Source: Christensenella sp. (GTDB lineage: Bacteria; Bacillota; Clostridia; Christensenellales; Maliibacteriaceae). Taken from it: 14,240 nucleotides of DNA. The notes below the pieces were generated by a model. The model did not search any database and had not been told where the DNA came from. It saw only the letters and a program-made list of their open reading frames with translations. Every line of letters starts with the position of its first letter. Positions within the stretch are counted from its first letter, which is position 1. Positions 6,858-14,240 of the stretch are shown in pieces. A program made the position numbers and the translations under genes. Location: contig JAHZHV010000169.1 of the NCBI GenBank assembly GCA_019420085.1, positions 1-14,240 on the forward strand. Direction: 5' to 3'.

Positions 6858-8297
6858 TCAATAGCTGCGCGCAAACAGCATGTTGATCTTGGCCTTTTTA
6901 CCGCAGCAGACGCAGGTATCGCCCATCAGATGCTGTTCAAAAGGCATGACGCGGCTGGTTGCGCCGGTCTCCTCCTTAATGCGGTCCTCACATTCGCGGC
7001 TGCCGCACCACATGGCCGAAGCAAAGCCGTGGTTCTTCTCGACGGCGTCGCGCAGCTGCGCAAGGTTCTCCACCTCGAAGATTTTGGAGTCGCGCATTTG
7101 CAGCGCCTTGTTGTACAGGCCCTGATGCACGTCGTCCAGAAGATGCACAATCGCCTCGCCGATCCCCTCGATGGGCAGCGTGGATTTTTCCAGCGTATCG
7201 CGGCGCACGATGGTCACCTGTCCGGCCTCCAGATCGCGCGGGCCGACCTCGACGCGCACGGGCACACCCTTCATCTCCCACTCGTTGAACTTCCAGCCGG
7301 CGCTCTGCTCGCGCAGGTCAAGCTCGGTGCGCACGCCGGCGCTGCGCAGCTGCTCGGCAACGCGCTGTGCGCCCGCTTCGACGCCCTCCTTATGCATGGC
7401 GATGGGCAGCACGACGGCCTGGATGGGCGCAACGCGCGGGGGCAGCACGAGGCCGCGGTCGTCGCCGTGCACCATGACGATGCCGCCGATCAGGCGCGTG
7501 GAGACGCCCCAGCTGGTCTGATAGACGTACTTTTGCACGCCGTCCTTATCCAGGAACTTGATGTCGAAGACCTTTGCAAAGTGCTGACCCAGGTTATGCG
7601 ACGTACCGGCCTGCAGCGCCTGCCCGTCCTGCATCATGGCCTCCATGGAATACGTCGCCACGGCGCCGGCGAAGCGCTCCTTGTCGCTCTTCTGCCCGAC
7701 GATGACGGGCATCGCCAGCACGTTTTCGGCAAAATCGCGGTAGACCTCGATCATGCGCATCGTCTCCTGCTGCGCCTCCTCCTGCGTGGCGTGGATGGTA
7801 TGACCCTCCTGCCAGAGGAATTCGCTGGTGCGAAGGAAGGGGCGCGTGCTCTTTTCCCAGCGCATGACGTTGCACCACTGATTCAGCTTCAGCGGCAGGT
7901 CGCGCCAGGACTGCACCCAGCGGGAGTACATCTCGCAGATGATCGTCTCGCTTGTGGGGCGCACGACAAGCGGCTCGGCAAGCTGCTCGTTGCCGCCCTT
8001 TGTGACCCATGCCACTTCCGGCGCAAAGCCCTCGACGTGCTCGGTCTCCTTGCGCAGAAGCGCCTCGGGAATCAGCAGCGGGAAATAGGCGTTCTGATGT
8101 CCGGTCTCCTTAAATTTCGCATCCAGATGCTGCTGGATCAGCTCCCAGACGCGATACCCATAGGGACGGATGACCATCGTGCCCTTGACGGGACCGTAGT
8201 CAACCATCTGCGTCTTTAAAATGACGTCGGTATACCACTTGGAAAAATTCTCCTGCCGGGAGGTGATTTCCCGGACAAACTCCTGCTTCTTTGCCAT
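6858..8297 (-). CDS. proS: Prolyl-tRNA synthetase, archaeal/eukaryotic-type (short form)
   Basis: The 479-residue class II enzyme attaches proline to tRNA-Pro in the cytoplasm. Motif 1 lies in KGTMVIRPYGYRVWELIQ (38-55). The motif 2 region reads WCNVMRWEKSTRPFLRTSEF (141-160). GDDRGLVLPPRVAP is the motif 3 region. An anticodon-binding domain follows. A C-terminal zinc-site domain has Cys pairs in CGSREC and CVCC, and the protein ends in Tyr, as is usual for this type. It lacks the large editing insertion of the common bacterial form. The ATG is 7 nt after AAGGAG. Expression is controlled by the T-box leader upstream, and the two genes downstream probably share its transcript. Confidence 0.97.
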   Translation of the reverse strand: MAKKQEFVREITSRQENFSKWYTDVILKTQMVDYGPVKGTMVIRPYGYRVWELIQQHLDAKFKETGHQNAYFPLLIPEALLRKETEHVEGFAPEVAWVTKGGNEQLAEPLVVRPTSETIICEMYSRWVQSWRDLPLKLNQWCNVMRWEKSTRPFLRTSEFLWQEGHTIHATQEEAQQETMRMIEVYRDFAENVLAMPVIVGQKSDKERFAGAVATYSMEAMMQDGQALQAGTSHNLGQHFAKVFDIKFLDKDGVQKYVYQTSWGVSTRLIGGIVMVHGDDRGLVLPPRVAPIQAVVLPIAMHKEGVEAGAQRVAEQLRSAGVRTELDLREQSAGWKFNEWEMKGVPVRVEVGPRDLEAGQVTIVRRDTLEKSTLPIEGIGEAIVHLLDDVHQGLYNKALQMRDSKIFEVENLAQLRDAVEKNHGFASAMWCGSRECEDRIKEETGATSRVMPFEQHLMGDTCVCCGKKAKINMLFARSY

Positions 8298-8632
8298 CGT
8301 GCTGCTCCTTGTCTTTCGTAATCAGTCGTGCAAAAACGGCGCGCCCATCCTTTGTCTTTTAAAAGGACGGGGCGCGCCCGCGGTACCACCTTTTTTGACG
8401 GCGCAAGCGCCGCCCGCTTCATGAAAATGCCCGTAACGCGGTACATGCGGCGGGGTTTGCCCGCGGCTCCCGACCCGGGATGCATCCTGCGCACGCCGCC
8501 GTTCCCCTCGCAGCCTGAAAAAGGCGTCGCCGCCCTTTTTGGGGGAACCTCTCTTTTTTCATACCGGACGGCAGGGAAAAAACGCCGTCTTTTCCCCACG
8601 GCGCGATGCAAGGCCGATCACTGCCTTTTACG
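8298..8632 (-). promoter_or_regulatory. T-box leader (tRNA-Pro sensing) of the proS operon
   Basis: The minus strand at 8396-8379 reads AAAAAAGGTGGTACCGCG, the T-box consensus that pairs with the uncharged tRNA acceptor end. A leader of about 335 nt precedes proS. The upstream part has the AGAGAGGTTCCCC segment with a matching GGGGAAC arm expected of stem I. CCC at 8479-8477, within a TCCCGGGTCGGGAGC segment, is a candidate proline specifier codon, but the stem I fold was not computed. Downstream is a competing terminator. High uncharged tRNA-Pro should favour readthrough. Confidence 0.92.
8332..8378 (-). terminator. T-box-controlled attenuator terminator
   Basis: On the minus strand GGCGCGCCCCGTCCTTT (8378-8362) pairs with AAAGGATGGGCGCGCC (8353-8338), with one small bulge, and is followed by five T. 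It begins directly after the T-box sequence, so antiterminator and terminator are mutually exclusive, as expected. Confidence 0.9.
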
Positions 8633-8638
8633 CGCGTT

Positions 8639-8668
8639 ATTATAGCACAGCCCACGCCCGATGTGCAA
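8639..8668 (-). promoter_or_regulatory. Promoter of the proS T-box operon
   Basis: On the minus strand TTGCAC (8668-8663) and the perfect -10 box TATAAT (8644-8639) are 18 bp apart. A perfect dyad, CCGATG/CATCGG (8658-8674), overlaps the -35 box. Start of transcription would be near 8632. Confidence 0.75.
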
Positions 8669-8688
8669 CATCGGCGCGCATCCGCTTT

Positions 8689-9495
8689 TTACGGCAGGAA
8701 GCGTTTGATCAGCTTTTCAACCTCCGTGTTCCAGAAGCGCCATTCATGGCCGGTGTCGGGCTGCTCGTAGAACGTGATGTCAAAGCCCAGGCGCGCTGCC
8801 TTGTCGCGGAAGGCGATGTTGCCCTCGTACAGGTCGTCGTCCATGCCGCAGGAGACGTACAGTTTCGGCGCGCGCGCCGCCGGGCAGCGGTCAAGCAGCG
8901 CCATGGTGTCGTTATCGCTGCCCGGGCGCGTCTGTTCCGGACCGAAGATCCATTCGTGTTCCTGCTGCATCGCGCGGCGCATGGCCAGCATCTTGGGATC
9001 GCGCACGTCCGACAGGGGCTTTTGGGCAAAGACGTTGACCGCGCCGGAGAAGCTTGCCGCATAGCCGTAGCGCTCCGGATACGTCAGCGCCAGCTTCATC
9101 GCGCCGTAGCCGCCCATTGAAAGACCGGCCACATAGGTATCCTCACGCCGGTCGCTTGCGCGAAAGTAGCTTTTGACCACGGCCGGCAGTTCGTCGGCAA
9201 TCCAGTCGAAATAGCGCTTGCCGTGCGCCATGTTCGTGTAGAAGAAGTTGTACATGCCTGGCGTGACGATGATCATATGCTTCTGCGCCTCGTGCATGAA
9301 CTGCTCCACGCACGTCTTGCGCTGCCAGTCGCTGGGCCCGCCGTGGTAGCCGTGCAGAAGATACAGCACCGGCAGATTCTCCGTCACCGCGCCGCCGCTT
9401 TCGTAAATTTTCATCACGCGCGGCTCGGGCAGCATCGCATAGAACGTCGTCTCCTCGTCCAGAATCCGGGAAAGATAATTGATTTTAACAAGCAT
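8689..9495 (-). CDS. Alpha/beta-hydrolase, tributyrin/acetyl esterase family (copy 1)
   Basis: The 268-residue protein belongs to the esterase D / tributyrin esterase group, which hydrolyses short-chain acyl or acetyl esters. The nucleophile is Ser126 in GLSMGG. A likely acid residue is in GMDDDLY (217-223), and the catalytic His250 is in TGHEW. The oxyanion motif LLHGYHG (46-52) is intact. No signal peptide is seen, so it is probably cytoplasmic. AAGGAGG begins at the stop codon of the upstream esterase and lies 7 nt before this ATG; the genes are 12 bp apart and surely co-transcribed. It is a paralogue of the upstream gene with identical length. The natural substrate is unknown; deacetylation of plant oligosaccharides is one possibility. 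Confidence 0.92.
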   Translation of the reverse strand: MLVKINYLSRILDEETTFYAMLPEPRVMKIYESGGAVTENLPVLYLLHGYHGGPSDWQRKTCVEQFMHEAQKHMIIVTPGMYNFFYTNMAHGKRYFDWIADELPAVVKSYFRASDRREDTYVAGLSMGGYGAMKLALTYPERYGYAASFSGAVNVFAQKPLSDVRDPKMLAMRRAMQQEHEWIFGPEQTRPGSDNDTMALLDRCPAARAPKLYVSCGMDDDLYEGNIAFRDKAARLGFDITFYEQPDTGHEWRFWNTEVEKLIKRFLP

Positions 9496-9507
9496 GGCAA
9501 ATCCTCC

Positions 9508-10314
9508 TTACACCGGCTCGGCCGGCAGGCGGTCGATGAGCTTTTTGACCTCGCTGTTCCAGAACGTCCAATCGTGCCCGACGCCTTCTTCCTCATAGAA
9601 CGTCAGGTCATAGCCAAGCGCCAGCGCCTTGTCGCGGAAGGCGATGTTAAAATCATACAGATAATCGGCCGTGCCGCAGGACTGATAGATGCGCGGCAGC
9701 TTCTGTCCGGAAGCTTTCGCCGTGTCAAGCAGGTGCATGATGTCGTCGGCGGAGCCGCGGCGCGCCTGCATGTCCTCGCCGTAGATGTTGTTGTAAAGCT
9801 CCGTGCGCTCGGGCATCTGCTGCGCCGCCTCGGCCGCGCGCCCGATCGGGTCAAGCGCGCCGGAGAAGCTGGAGACGGTCGCATAGCGTCCGGGGTACGT
9901 CAGCGCCAGCTTCATCGCGCCCGCGCCGCCCATCGACATGCCCGCAACGTGCGTGTTTTTTGGATCGGCGCTGATATGCAGGTAGGAACGCACGATCATC
10001 GGCAGTTCCTCGGCCACATAGGTAAAGTATTTCCAGCCGCGTTTCATGTCGGCGTAATAGTAGGTCAGCCCCGCCGGCATCACGACCGCAATGCGCTTTC
10101 TGGAATCCTTCAAAAACCGGGGCAGCATCGTGCCGCGCACCCAGTCAAGGTGATTGCCCTGAAAGCCGTTTAAAAGATACAAAACACTTAAGTCCTGCGT
10201 GTTTGGCGCATCCTCCCCCGGCGCAAGCAGCGCGCGCGGGTCGGGCAGAAGCACCGTGATCTGCTGTTCAAACCCCAGCACATCGGACTGAAAGTTAAAC
10301 TCCAGCATTGCCAT
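9508..10314 (-). CDS. Alpha/beta-hydrolase, tributyrin/acetyl esterase family (copy 2)
   Basis: This 268-residue esterase is the first gene of the tandem pair. The triad is visible as Ser127 in GMSMGG, Asp217 in CGTADYLY and His247 in VGHDW. The oxyanion motif reads LLNGFQG (47-53), with Asn where the sister enzyme and most relatives have His, which may change substrate range. The C-terminal segment FWNSEVKKLIDR closely matches FWNTEVEKLIKR in the sister, supporting duplication. The ATG at 10314 has AAGGAGG 13 nt upstream, a rather wide gap; a second in-frame ATG two codons later is even farther. No export signal is seen. Confidence 0.9.
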   Translation of the reverse strand: MAMLEFNFQSDVLGFEQQITVLLPDPRALLAPGEDAPNTQDLSVLYLLNGFQGNHLDWVRGTMLPRFLKDSRKRIAVVMPAGLTYYYADMKRGWKYFTYVAEELPMIVRSYLHISADPKNTHVAGMSMGGAGAMKLALTYPGRYATVSSFSGALDPIGRAAEAAQQMPERTELYNNIYGEDMQARRGSADDIMHLLDTAKASGQKLPRIYQSCGTADYLYDFNIAFRDKALALGYDLTFYEEEGVGHDWTFWNSEVKKLIDRLPAEPV

Positions 10315-10428
10315 GGAAATCCGTCTTCCTCCTTACCCCGTCCGCATGCGTCCGCAAAAAGCGTGTGCAAACACAAAAAAGCAGCATGCGCGCGAACGGT
10401 TTTTCCCGTTTTTTCTTTCCTGTGTTTC

Positions 10429-10457
10429 ATTATACCATCGCGCGCGGCGTTTGAAAA
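10429..10457 (-). promoter_or_regulatory. Promoter of the esterase pair
   Basis: On the minus strand TTTTCA (10457-10452) and the perfect TATAAT (10434-10429) are 17 bp apart. The predicted start near 10422 leaves a leader of about 107 nt. The surrounding DNA is rich in CGCG but I see no recognised operator. Confidence 0.6.
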
Positions 10458-10536
10458 GCGTACGCGCGATGTCCTGCCATGCCGCATGCGCGGACCGGCC
10501 TTATCCATTGACCCCATGCGCATGCTTATTATTTTA

Positions 10537-10565
10537 TTGCCCCGTTCGTCAAAAGGCGGTATAAT
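10537..10565 (+). promoter_or_regulatory. Promoter of the yybS-rplI-dnaB operon
   Basis: TTGCCC (10537-10542) and TATAAT (10560-10565) are 17 bp apart on the plus strand. Transcription would start near 10572. A short GC hairpin (10582-10604) lies in the leader before the ribosome binding site. This promoter is divergent from the esterase promoter about 100 bp away. Confidence 0.75.
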
Positions 10566-10629
10566 AGAATGTACTTCATGTGCCATGCCGCCAGGCGGCG
10601 CATGAACCTGTATAAGGAGGGTGTTTTTC

Positions 10630-11967
10630 TTGCAGCCGTCCCATTCATCCGCAACGATGCCGCGCACGCCGTGGCGCGACGCGGCACTTGGCGCGCTGAC
10701 CGTCGCGCTGACTGTCGCGGGTCTGTTTTTCCCGCTTTTGACTTTTGCCTGCATGCTGATCTATGCCGCGCTTTTGCAGGGCGGCCGTCCGGGATATGCC
10801 TCGCTGCTTGCCGCGGTGTCGTTTACCTGCGGTGTGTGGGCCGCCGGCGGCTTCCTGCCGGCGACGCTGCAGCTCGTTTTCGTCGCCGCGTCCATCGCGC
10901 CGCTTTGCCTGTTTCACCGGCGTTTCCCCGACCGCGCGCACTTTGACGGCGTCATCGCCGCCTGCGGCGGGATTGCACTGGGGCTTGGCGCGCTCTACGG
11001 CGTGCTGTATCTGCTTTTGGGCGGCGATCCCATCGCCGCGCTTTGTACCGCAACCGATCAGGCACTTCTTGCGGATACTTCCCCCGCCGCCACGCAGTCC
11101 CTTGGCATGCTGTGGCAGCTAAAACAGGTCTTCTACGGCGAAGCGCGCTCGGCCGAGTCGCTTGCCAATCTCATGCAGCAGGCCGCGCAGCTTTCCCATG
11201 AACAGCTCGCCGCCCAGACGCAGGGCTTTTTGGAATTGATGGTGCGCACGTCGCTGCCCGTTGCAAGCGTGCTGCTTGTCAGTCTCGGCGGGCTTTTGCT
11301 GTACGCATGCCCCACGCACTGGCTTGCGCATCCGGATCGGGGCATGGGTCTTTTCCTGGGTGTGCGCACCGCGCCGGGCCGCGACCTTGCGCCGTTTTCC
11401 CAGTGGCAGCTGCCGCGCGATATCGGCGCGGGACTGTTCATCGCCGCCATCGCGCTGCTTTTCACAAGCTTTGCAGGCCTTTCCGCACTGGACGGGCCGA
11501 TGACGATCGTCTACACGCTCTTCAGCGCCGTGTTCTACGTGCAGGGCCTTTGCAGCATCGCCTATCTGACCGGCCGCCGCGGCTGGAAGCGCCCCGCGCG
11601 CGCGGCCGTTCTGGTGCTTTGCGGCACGATCGCCGCGTCGATCGTCTCGATGTTCGGCACGATCGACTACGTCATCCGCCTGCGCAGCTTCCTTGACTTC
11701 AGCCAGAAGATGAAGCAGGCCGCGCAGCACATCCGCGCCGACGTCTGGCCGGATGCGGAAAAAGAACCGCAGGCCAAAAAGGATGCGGATGCGCAGAAAC
11801 CGGCGGATGCGCAGAACGGGCCGGATTGCGAACAGGCGCCGGAGCAGGCCGGACGGGAACCTTCCCCGCAGGAACCCATGCCGCAGGATCGTGACGATTC
11901 CGACAATTCCGATGCGCCCGGCGATTGCGGCAATACCGGCAATTCCGGCGATACCACCAACGAATGA
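10630..11967 (+). CDS. yybS: YybS-like integral membrane protein (DUF2232)
   Basis: The protein, 445 residues from the chosen start, has about eight hydrophobic segments: a cluster in residues 18-130, one near 208-226, and others to about 345. FSQWQLPRDI (256-265) matches the conserved FxxWxLP turn of the DUF2232 family. Its position before rplI and dnaB is also that of yybS in many Bacillota. The molecular role is unknown; some members are annotated as transporter components. Residues from about 374 onward form a hydrophilic, acidic tail rich in Asp, Pro, Gln and Asn, longer than the family core. TTG at 10630 is preferred, since AAGGAGG lies 9 nt before it; the in-frame GTG at 10621 touches the ribosome binding site. 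Confidence 0.85.
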   Translation: MQPSHSSATMPRTPWRDAALGALTVALTVAGLFFPLLTFACMLIYAALLQGGRPGYASLLAAVSFTCGVWAAGGFLPATLQLVFVAASIAPLCLFHRRFPDRAHFDGVIAACGGIALGLGALYGVLYLLLGGDPIAALCTATDQALLADTSPAATQSLGMLWQLKQVFYGEARSAESLANLMQQAAQLSHEQLAAQTQGFLELMVRTSLPVASVLLVSLGGLLLYACPTHWLAHPDRGMGLFLGVRTAPGRDLAPFSQWQLPRDIGAGLFIAAIALLFTSFAGLSALDGPMTIVYTLFSAVFYVQGLCSIAYLTGRRGWKRPARAAVLVLCGTIAASIVSMFGTIDYVIRLRSFLDFSQKMKQAAQHIRADVWPDAEKEPQAKKDADAQKPADAQNGPDCEQAPEQAGREPSPQEPMPQDRDDSDNSDAPGDCGNTGNSGDTTNE

Positions 11968-11999
11968 ACCGATTTTTTGCAAGGAGGATAACAAAAACC

Positions 12000-12446
12000 A
12001 TGAAAGTGATTCTGCTCAAAGACGTCAGGGGAACAGGCCGCGCCAACGACATCGTCGAGGTCAACGACGGCTATGCCCGCAACTTCCTTCTGCCCAAGGG
12101 CTTTGCACAGGAAGCCACGGCGGCGAACGTGAACCGCTCCAACCAGCAGCGCAGTTTGCAGGTGCACAGAAAGAACATGGAGCGCAGCGAGGCGCAGGCG
12201 CTTTGCAGGCAGCTGGAGGGGCTGCAGGTGCAAATCAGCGCCAAGGCGGGAAAAGACGGCCGGCTCTTTGGCAGCGTGACGGCGTCCGACATTGCGGACG
12301 CGCTGAAAAAGCAGCATCGCGTCGAAGTGGACAAAAAGCGCATTGAGCTTGACGCACCGCTGAAGCAGGCGGGCAAGACGCAGGTTGCCGTGCGCGTATA
12401 CGCGGACATGACGGCGAACATCACCGTCGAGGTTATCGTTGCCTGA
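12000..12446 (+). CDS. rplI: Large ribosomal subunit protein bL9
   Basis: The 148-residue protein has the bL9 layout: an N-terminal RNA-binding domain beginning MKVILLKDVRGTGRANDIV, with NDGYARNFLLPKG as the family signature, then a long helix and a C-terminal domain starting near GRLFGSVTASDIADAL. The length is typical. It binds 23S rRNA and extends from the ribosome at the base of the L1 stalk. AAGGAGG lies 12 nt before the ATG. It follows yybS by 32 bp and is followed by dnaB after 83 bp, so it is probably part of the same transcript. An upstream extension of the open frame overlaps yybS and is rejected. Confidence 0.97.
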   Translation: MKVILLKDVRGTGRANDIVEVNDGYARNFLLPKGFAQEATAANVNRSNQQRSLQVHRKNMERSEAQALCRQLEGLQVQISAKAGKDGRLFGSVTASDIADALKKQHRVEVDKKRIELDAPLKQAGKTQVAVRVYADMTANITVEVIVA

Positions 12447-12529
12447 AGCGAAAAAATCCGTCTGCAACACACCGGCTTTTTCGGTTTTGCTTTTGATTCC
12501 CCTTTTTGAATGGAAAGGAGGCTTCCATC

Positions 12530-13867
12530 GTGGCCGCAGAGCGCGTTATGCCCGCCGCCGCAGAGCTTGAACAGTCCGTTTTAGGCTGCATGCTGCTTTC
12601 CGAAGGCGCCGTCGCCACCGCCTGTGCGGCGCTGGAGCCGGAGGACTTCTACATTCCCGCCCATCGCGAGATCTTCGATACCGCCAAGGGCATGTACGCC
12701 AAAAGCCAGGTCGTGGACATGGTGACGCTGACGGACGCACTGCGTGCGCGCGGCAGTCTCGACGGCATCGGGGGGCCTGCCTATCTGGTCGAGCTTTCCC
12801 AGGGCGTGCCGGGCGTATCCAAGATTGAGACGTATATCGATCTTCTGCTTGAAAAGTCGACCATGCGCCGGCTCATCGCCGCAGGCAATCAAATCGTCAA
12901 TACCGGGTATGACCCGTCCCAGAGCGCGTCCGAAGCGGTGGACATGGCGGAACAGGCGATCTTCAACATCACCCAGCGCAGCGCCGGCCGCGGCTTTGTC
13001 AGTCTTTCCGATCAGCTGATCGACGCCTATGACGCGATCGAACAAAGCTACGCCAACAAGCAGCGCATCACGGGGCTTGCCACAGGCTTTACCGAGCTTG
13101 ACAACAAGACAAGCGGCCTGCACGGTTCGGAGCTGATTCTGGTCGCCGCGCGTCCGTCGATGGGAAAAAGCAGTTTTGTCATGAACATCGCCATGCATAC
13201 CGCACTGCGGGAGAATGCGCATGTGGCCATGTTCTCGCTGGAAGACTCGGCAAGCCAGCTGGTCAACCGCATGCTCTGCTGCGAGGCAATGGTCGAACTG
13301 CAGAACGTGCGTACCGGCAATATGGCCGACGACGACTGGCCGAAGCTTCTCAAGGCCATGAGCGCCATGCGCAACGCGCATATCTACATCGACGATACCC
13401 CCGGCATTTCCGTCATGGACGTGCGCAGCAAATGCCGCCGCCTGAAGATGGAAAAGGGGCTTGACTTAATCACGATCGACTACCTGCAGCTGATGAGCGC
13501 GCCCGGCAGCGGCGACAACCGCCAGCAGCAGGTCAGCGACATGACGCGCGCGCTCAAGGGGCTTGCGCGCGAACTGGACGTGCCGGTGATCGTCTTAAGC
13601 CAGCTAAACCGCGCCGCGGAAATCCGCACCGAGCATCGCCCGATCATGAGCGACCTGCGCGAGTCCGGGTCCATCGAGCAGGACGCCGACCTTGTCATGT
13701 TCCTGTACCGCGACGCCTATTACAATGAGAACGCGGACAACATGTCCGAGGTCATCCTCGCCAAGCAGAGAAACGGCCCCACCGGCACGGTCAAGCTGCT
13801 GTGGCAGGGTCAGTACACGCGCTTCATGAACCCCGCCGCCCAGTGGCAGGAGGACGCCGCCCAATAA
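12530..13867 (+). CDS. dnaB: Replicative DNA helicase DnaB
   Basis: The 445-residue hexameric helicase unwinds DNA at the fork. It has an N-terminal scaffold domain (ELEQSVLGCML near the start), a linker, and a RecA-like C-terminal domain. Walker A is ARPSMGKS (207-214), the catalytic Glu lies in FSLED (235-239), Walker B is LITIDYLQLM (313-322), and SDLRESGSIEQDAD (374-387) is the family signature. The length is normal and no intein is present. The frame is open from a TTG at 12506, but the GTG at 12530 is chosen because AAAGGAGG lies 8 nt before it and the earlier start would lie upstream of that site. It is called dnaC in Bacillus. It closes the yybS-rplI-dnaB cluster. Confidence 0.97.
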   Translation: MAAERVMPAAAELEQSVLGCMLLSEGAVATACAALEPEDFYIPAHREIFDTAKGMYAKSQVVDMVTLTDALRARGSLDGIGGPAYLVELSQGVPGVSKIETYIDLLLEKSTMRRLIAAGNQIVNTGYDPSQSASEAVDMAEQAIFNITQRSAGRGFVSLSDQLIDAYDAIEQSYANKQRITGLATGFTELDNKTSGLHGSELILVAARPSMGKSSFVMNIAMHTALRENAHVAMFSLEDSASQLVNRMLCCEAMVELQNVRTGNMADDDWPKLLKAMSAMRNAHIYIDDTPGISVMDVRSKCRRLKMEKGLDLITIDYLQLMSAPGSGDNRQQQVSDMTRALKGLARELDVPVIVLSQLNRAAEIRTEHRPIMSDLRESGSIEQDADLVMFLYRDAYYNENADNMSEVILAKQRNGPTGTVKLLWQGQYTRFMNPAAQWQEDAAQ

Positions 13868-14240
13868 AAACGGCGCGCTGCGCTCCCCTCGATTTTTGGC
13901 CGAAAAAAGAACGCGCTTTGCGCCCCTCGATTTTTTGCCGCATGTGCAAAAAAAGGGGGGCGCTTTTTTCATGCCCCCATCCGCCGCAGACAGGCCGGAC
14001 GTTTTTCCCCGCCGCATCTTTTTTTCGCGTGTCCGACAAAAAAACGGGCGCTTTTGTTTTCTCCCTCCGCCCGCACGCCGCGCCGCCGAAACCGGAACCC
14101 GCCGCAAAACACGTACTTTCTCCTTTGCACATACCCTGTCTGTATCGCCCTGTGGGAAGAAAGATACCCAGAACTGGTCTCTGTCCGCCGCTTCGTTACC
14201 GAAACTGTGCCGCGCGCACGCATCCTCTTTTCACATGCCC
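13868..14240. other. Non-coding stretch after dnaB with short direct repeats
   Basis: No credible gene is visible. A 24-base segment ending CCCCTCGATTTTT occurs at 13874-13897 and again, with few changes, from 13912, a spacing of 38 bp. A weak GCGC-TTT-GCGC hairpin followed by T runs at 13912-13936 may end dnaB transcription, but no strong terminator was found. The minus strand holds Lys- and Arg-rich frames like those in the other repeat regions. No tRNA was recognised in the last 120 bases. Confidence 0.5.

Noticed and set aside
6846..8219. Plus-strand open frame of 457 codons opposite proS
   Set aside because: It is a shadow of proS; the synthetase motifs and T-box leader fix the coding strand.
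10621..10629. GTG at 10621 as the yybS start
   Set aside because: It directly abuts AAGGAGG with no spacing; TTG at 10630 has a normal distance of 9 nt.
12471..12490. Terminator between rplI and dnaB
   Set aside because: The possible ACCG/CGGT stem has only four pairs, too weak to call despite the following T-rich stretch.
13969..14223. Minus-strand frame of 84 codons at the right end
   Set aside because: Basic, low-complexity translation of intergenic DNA with no ribosome binding site or recognisable family.

Overview
The window looks like chromosomal DNA from a GC-rich, Gram-positive-type anaerobe of the class Clostridia (Bacillota), probably a gut or environmental lineage. This placement is inferred from four things: a T-box leader in front of a prolyl-tRNA synthetase, strong AAGGAGG ribosome binding sites, a yybS-rplI-dnaB cluster, and a membrane pyrophosphatase typical of anaerobes. 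No phage, transposase, integrase, tRNA, rRNA or CRISPR array is visible.

Layout. Positions 1-240 hold a non-coding direct repeat of period 151, followed by the terminator of hppA. hppA (366-2444, minus) encodes a proton-pumping pyrophosphatase and has its own promoter and a leader of about 195 nt. A divergent intergenic region with two tandem 33-bp repeats precedes a plus-strand operon of an FGGY sugar kinase (2998-4431) and a KDPG-type aldolase (4463-5113). About 0.8 kb of degenerate repeats (units of 76-82 bp) follows. Next comes a compact promoter-to-terminator unit of about 165 nt that looks like a small RNA gene (about 6001-6167). On the minus strand lies a T-box controlled operon of proS (8297-6858), a 34-residue single-helix membrane protein (6819-6715) and a P-loop kinase-like protein (6692-6168). 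Its terminator is shared with the small RNA. Upstream is a minus-strand pair of tandem esterases (10314-9508 and 9495-8689). From about 10540 the plus strand carries yybS-rplI-dnaB, which ends in another non-coding, repeat-bearing stretch.

Function. HppA recovers energy from pyrophosphate released by biosynthesis, including aminoacyl-tRNA formation. The kinase and aldolase fit degradation of a sugar acid into the Entner-Doudoroff or hexuronate route. proS should be induced by uncharged tRNA-Pro, and the two genes behind it are probably co-transcribed. rplI and dnaB supply ribosomal protein L9 and the replicative helicase. The c-di-AMP phosphodiesterase gene gdpP, often found between yybS and rplI in Bacillota, is absent here.

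The parts least explained by known families are the small RNA unit, the 34-residue membrane protein (resembling the stressosome miniprotein Prli42), the intergenic repeat family and the 33-bp repeats before the kinase operon. No clear new multi-gene system was found.
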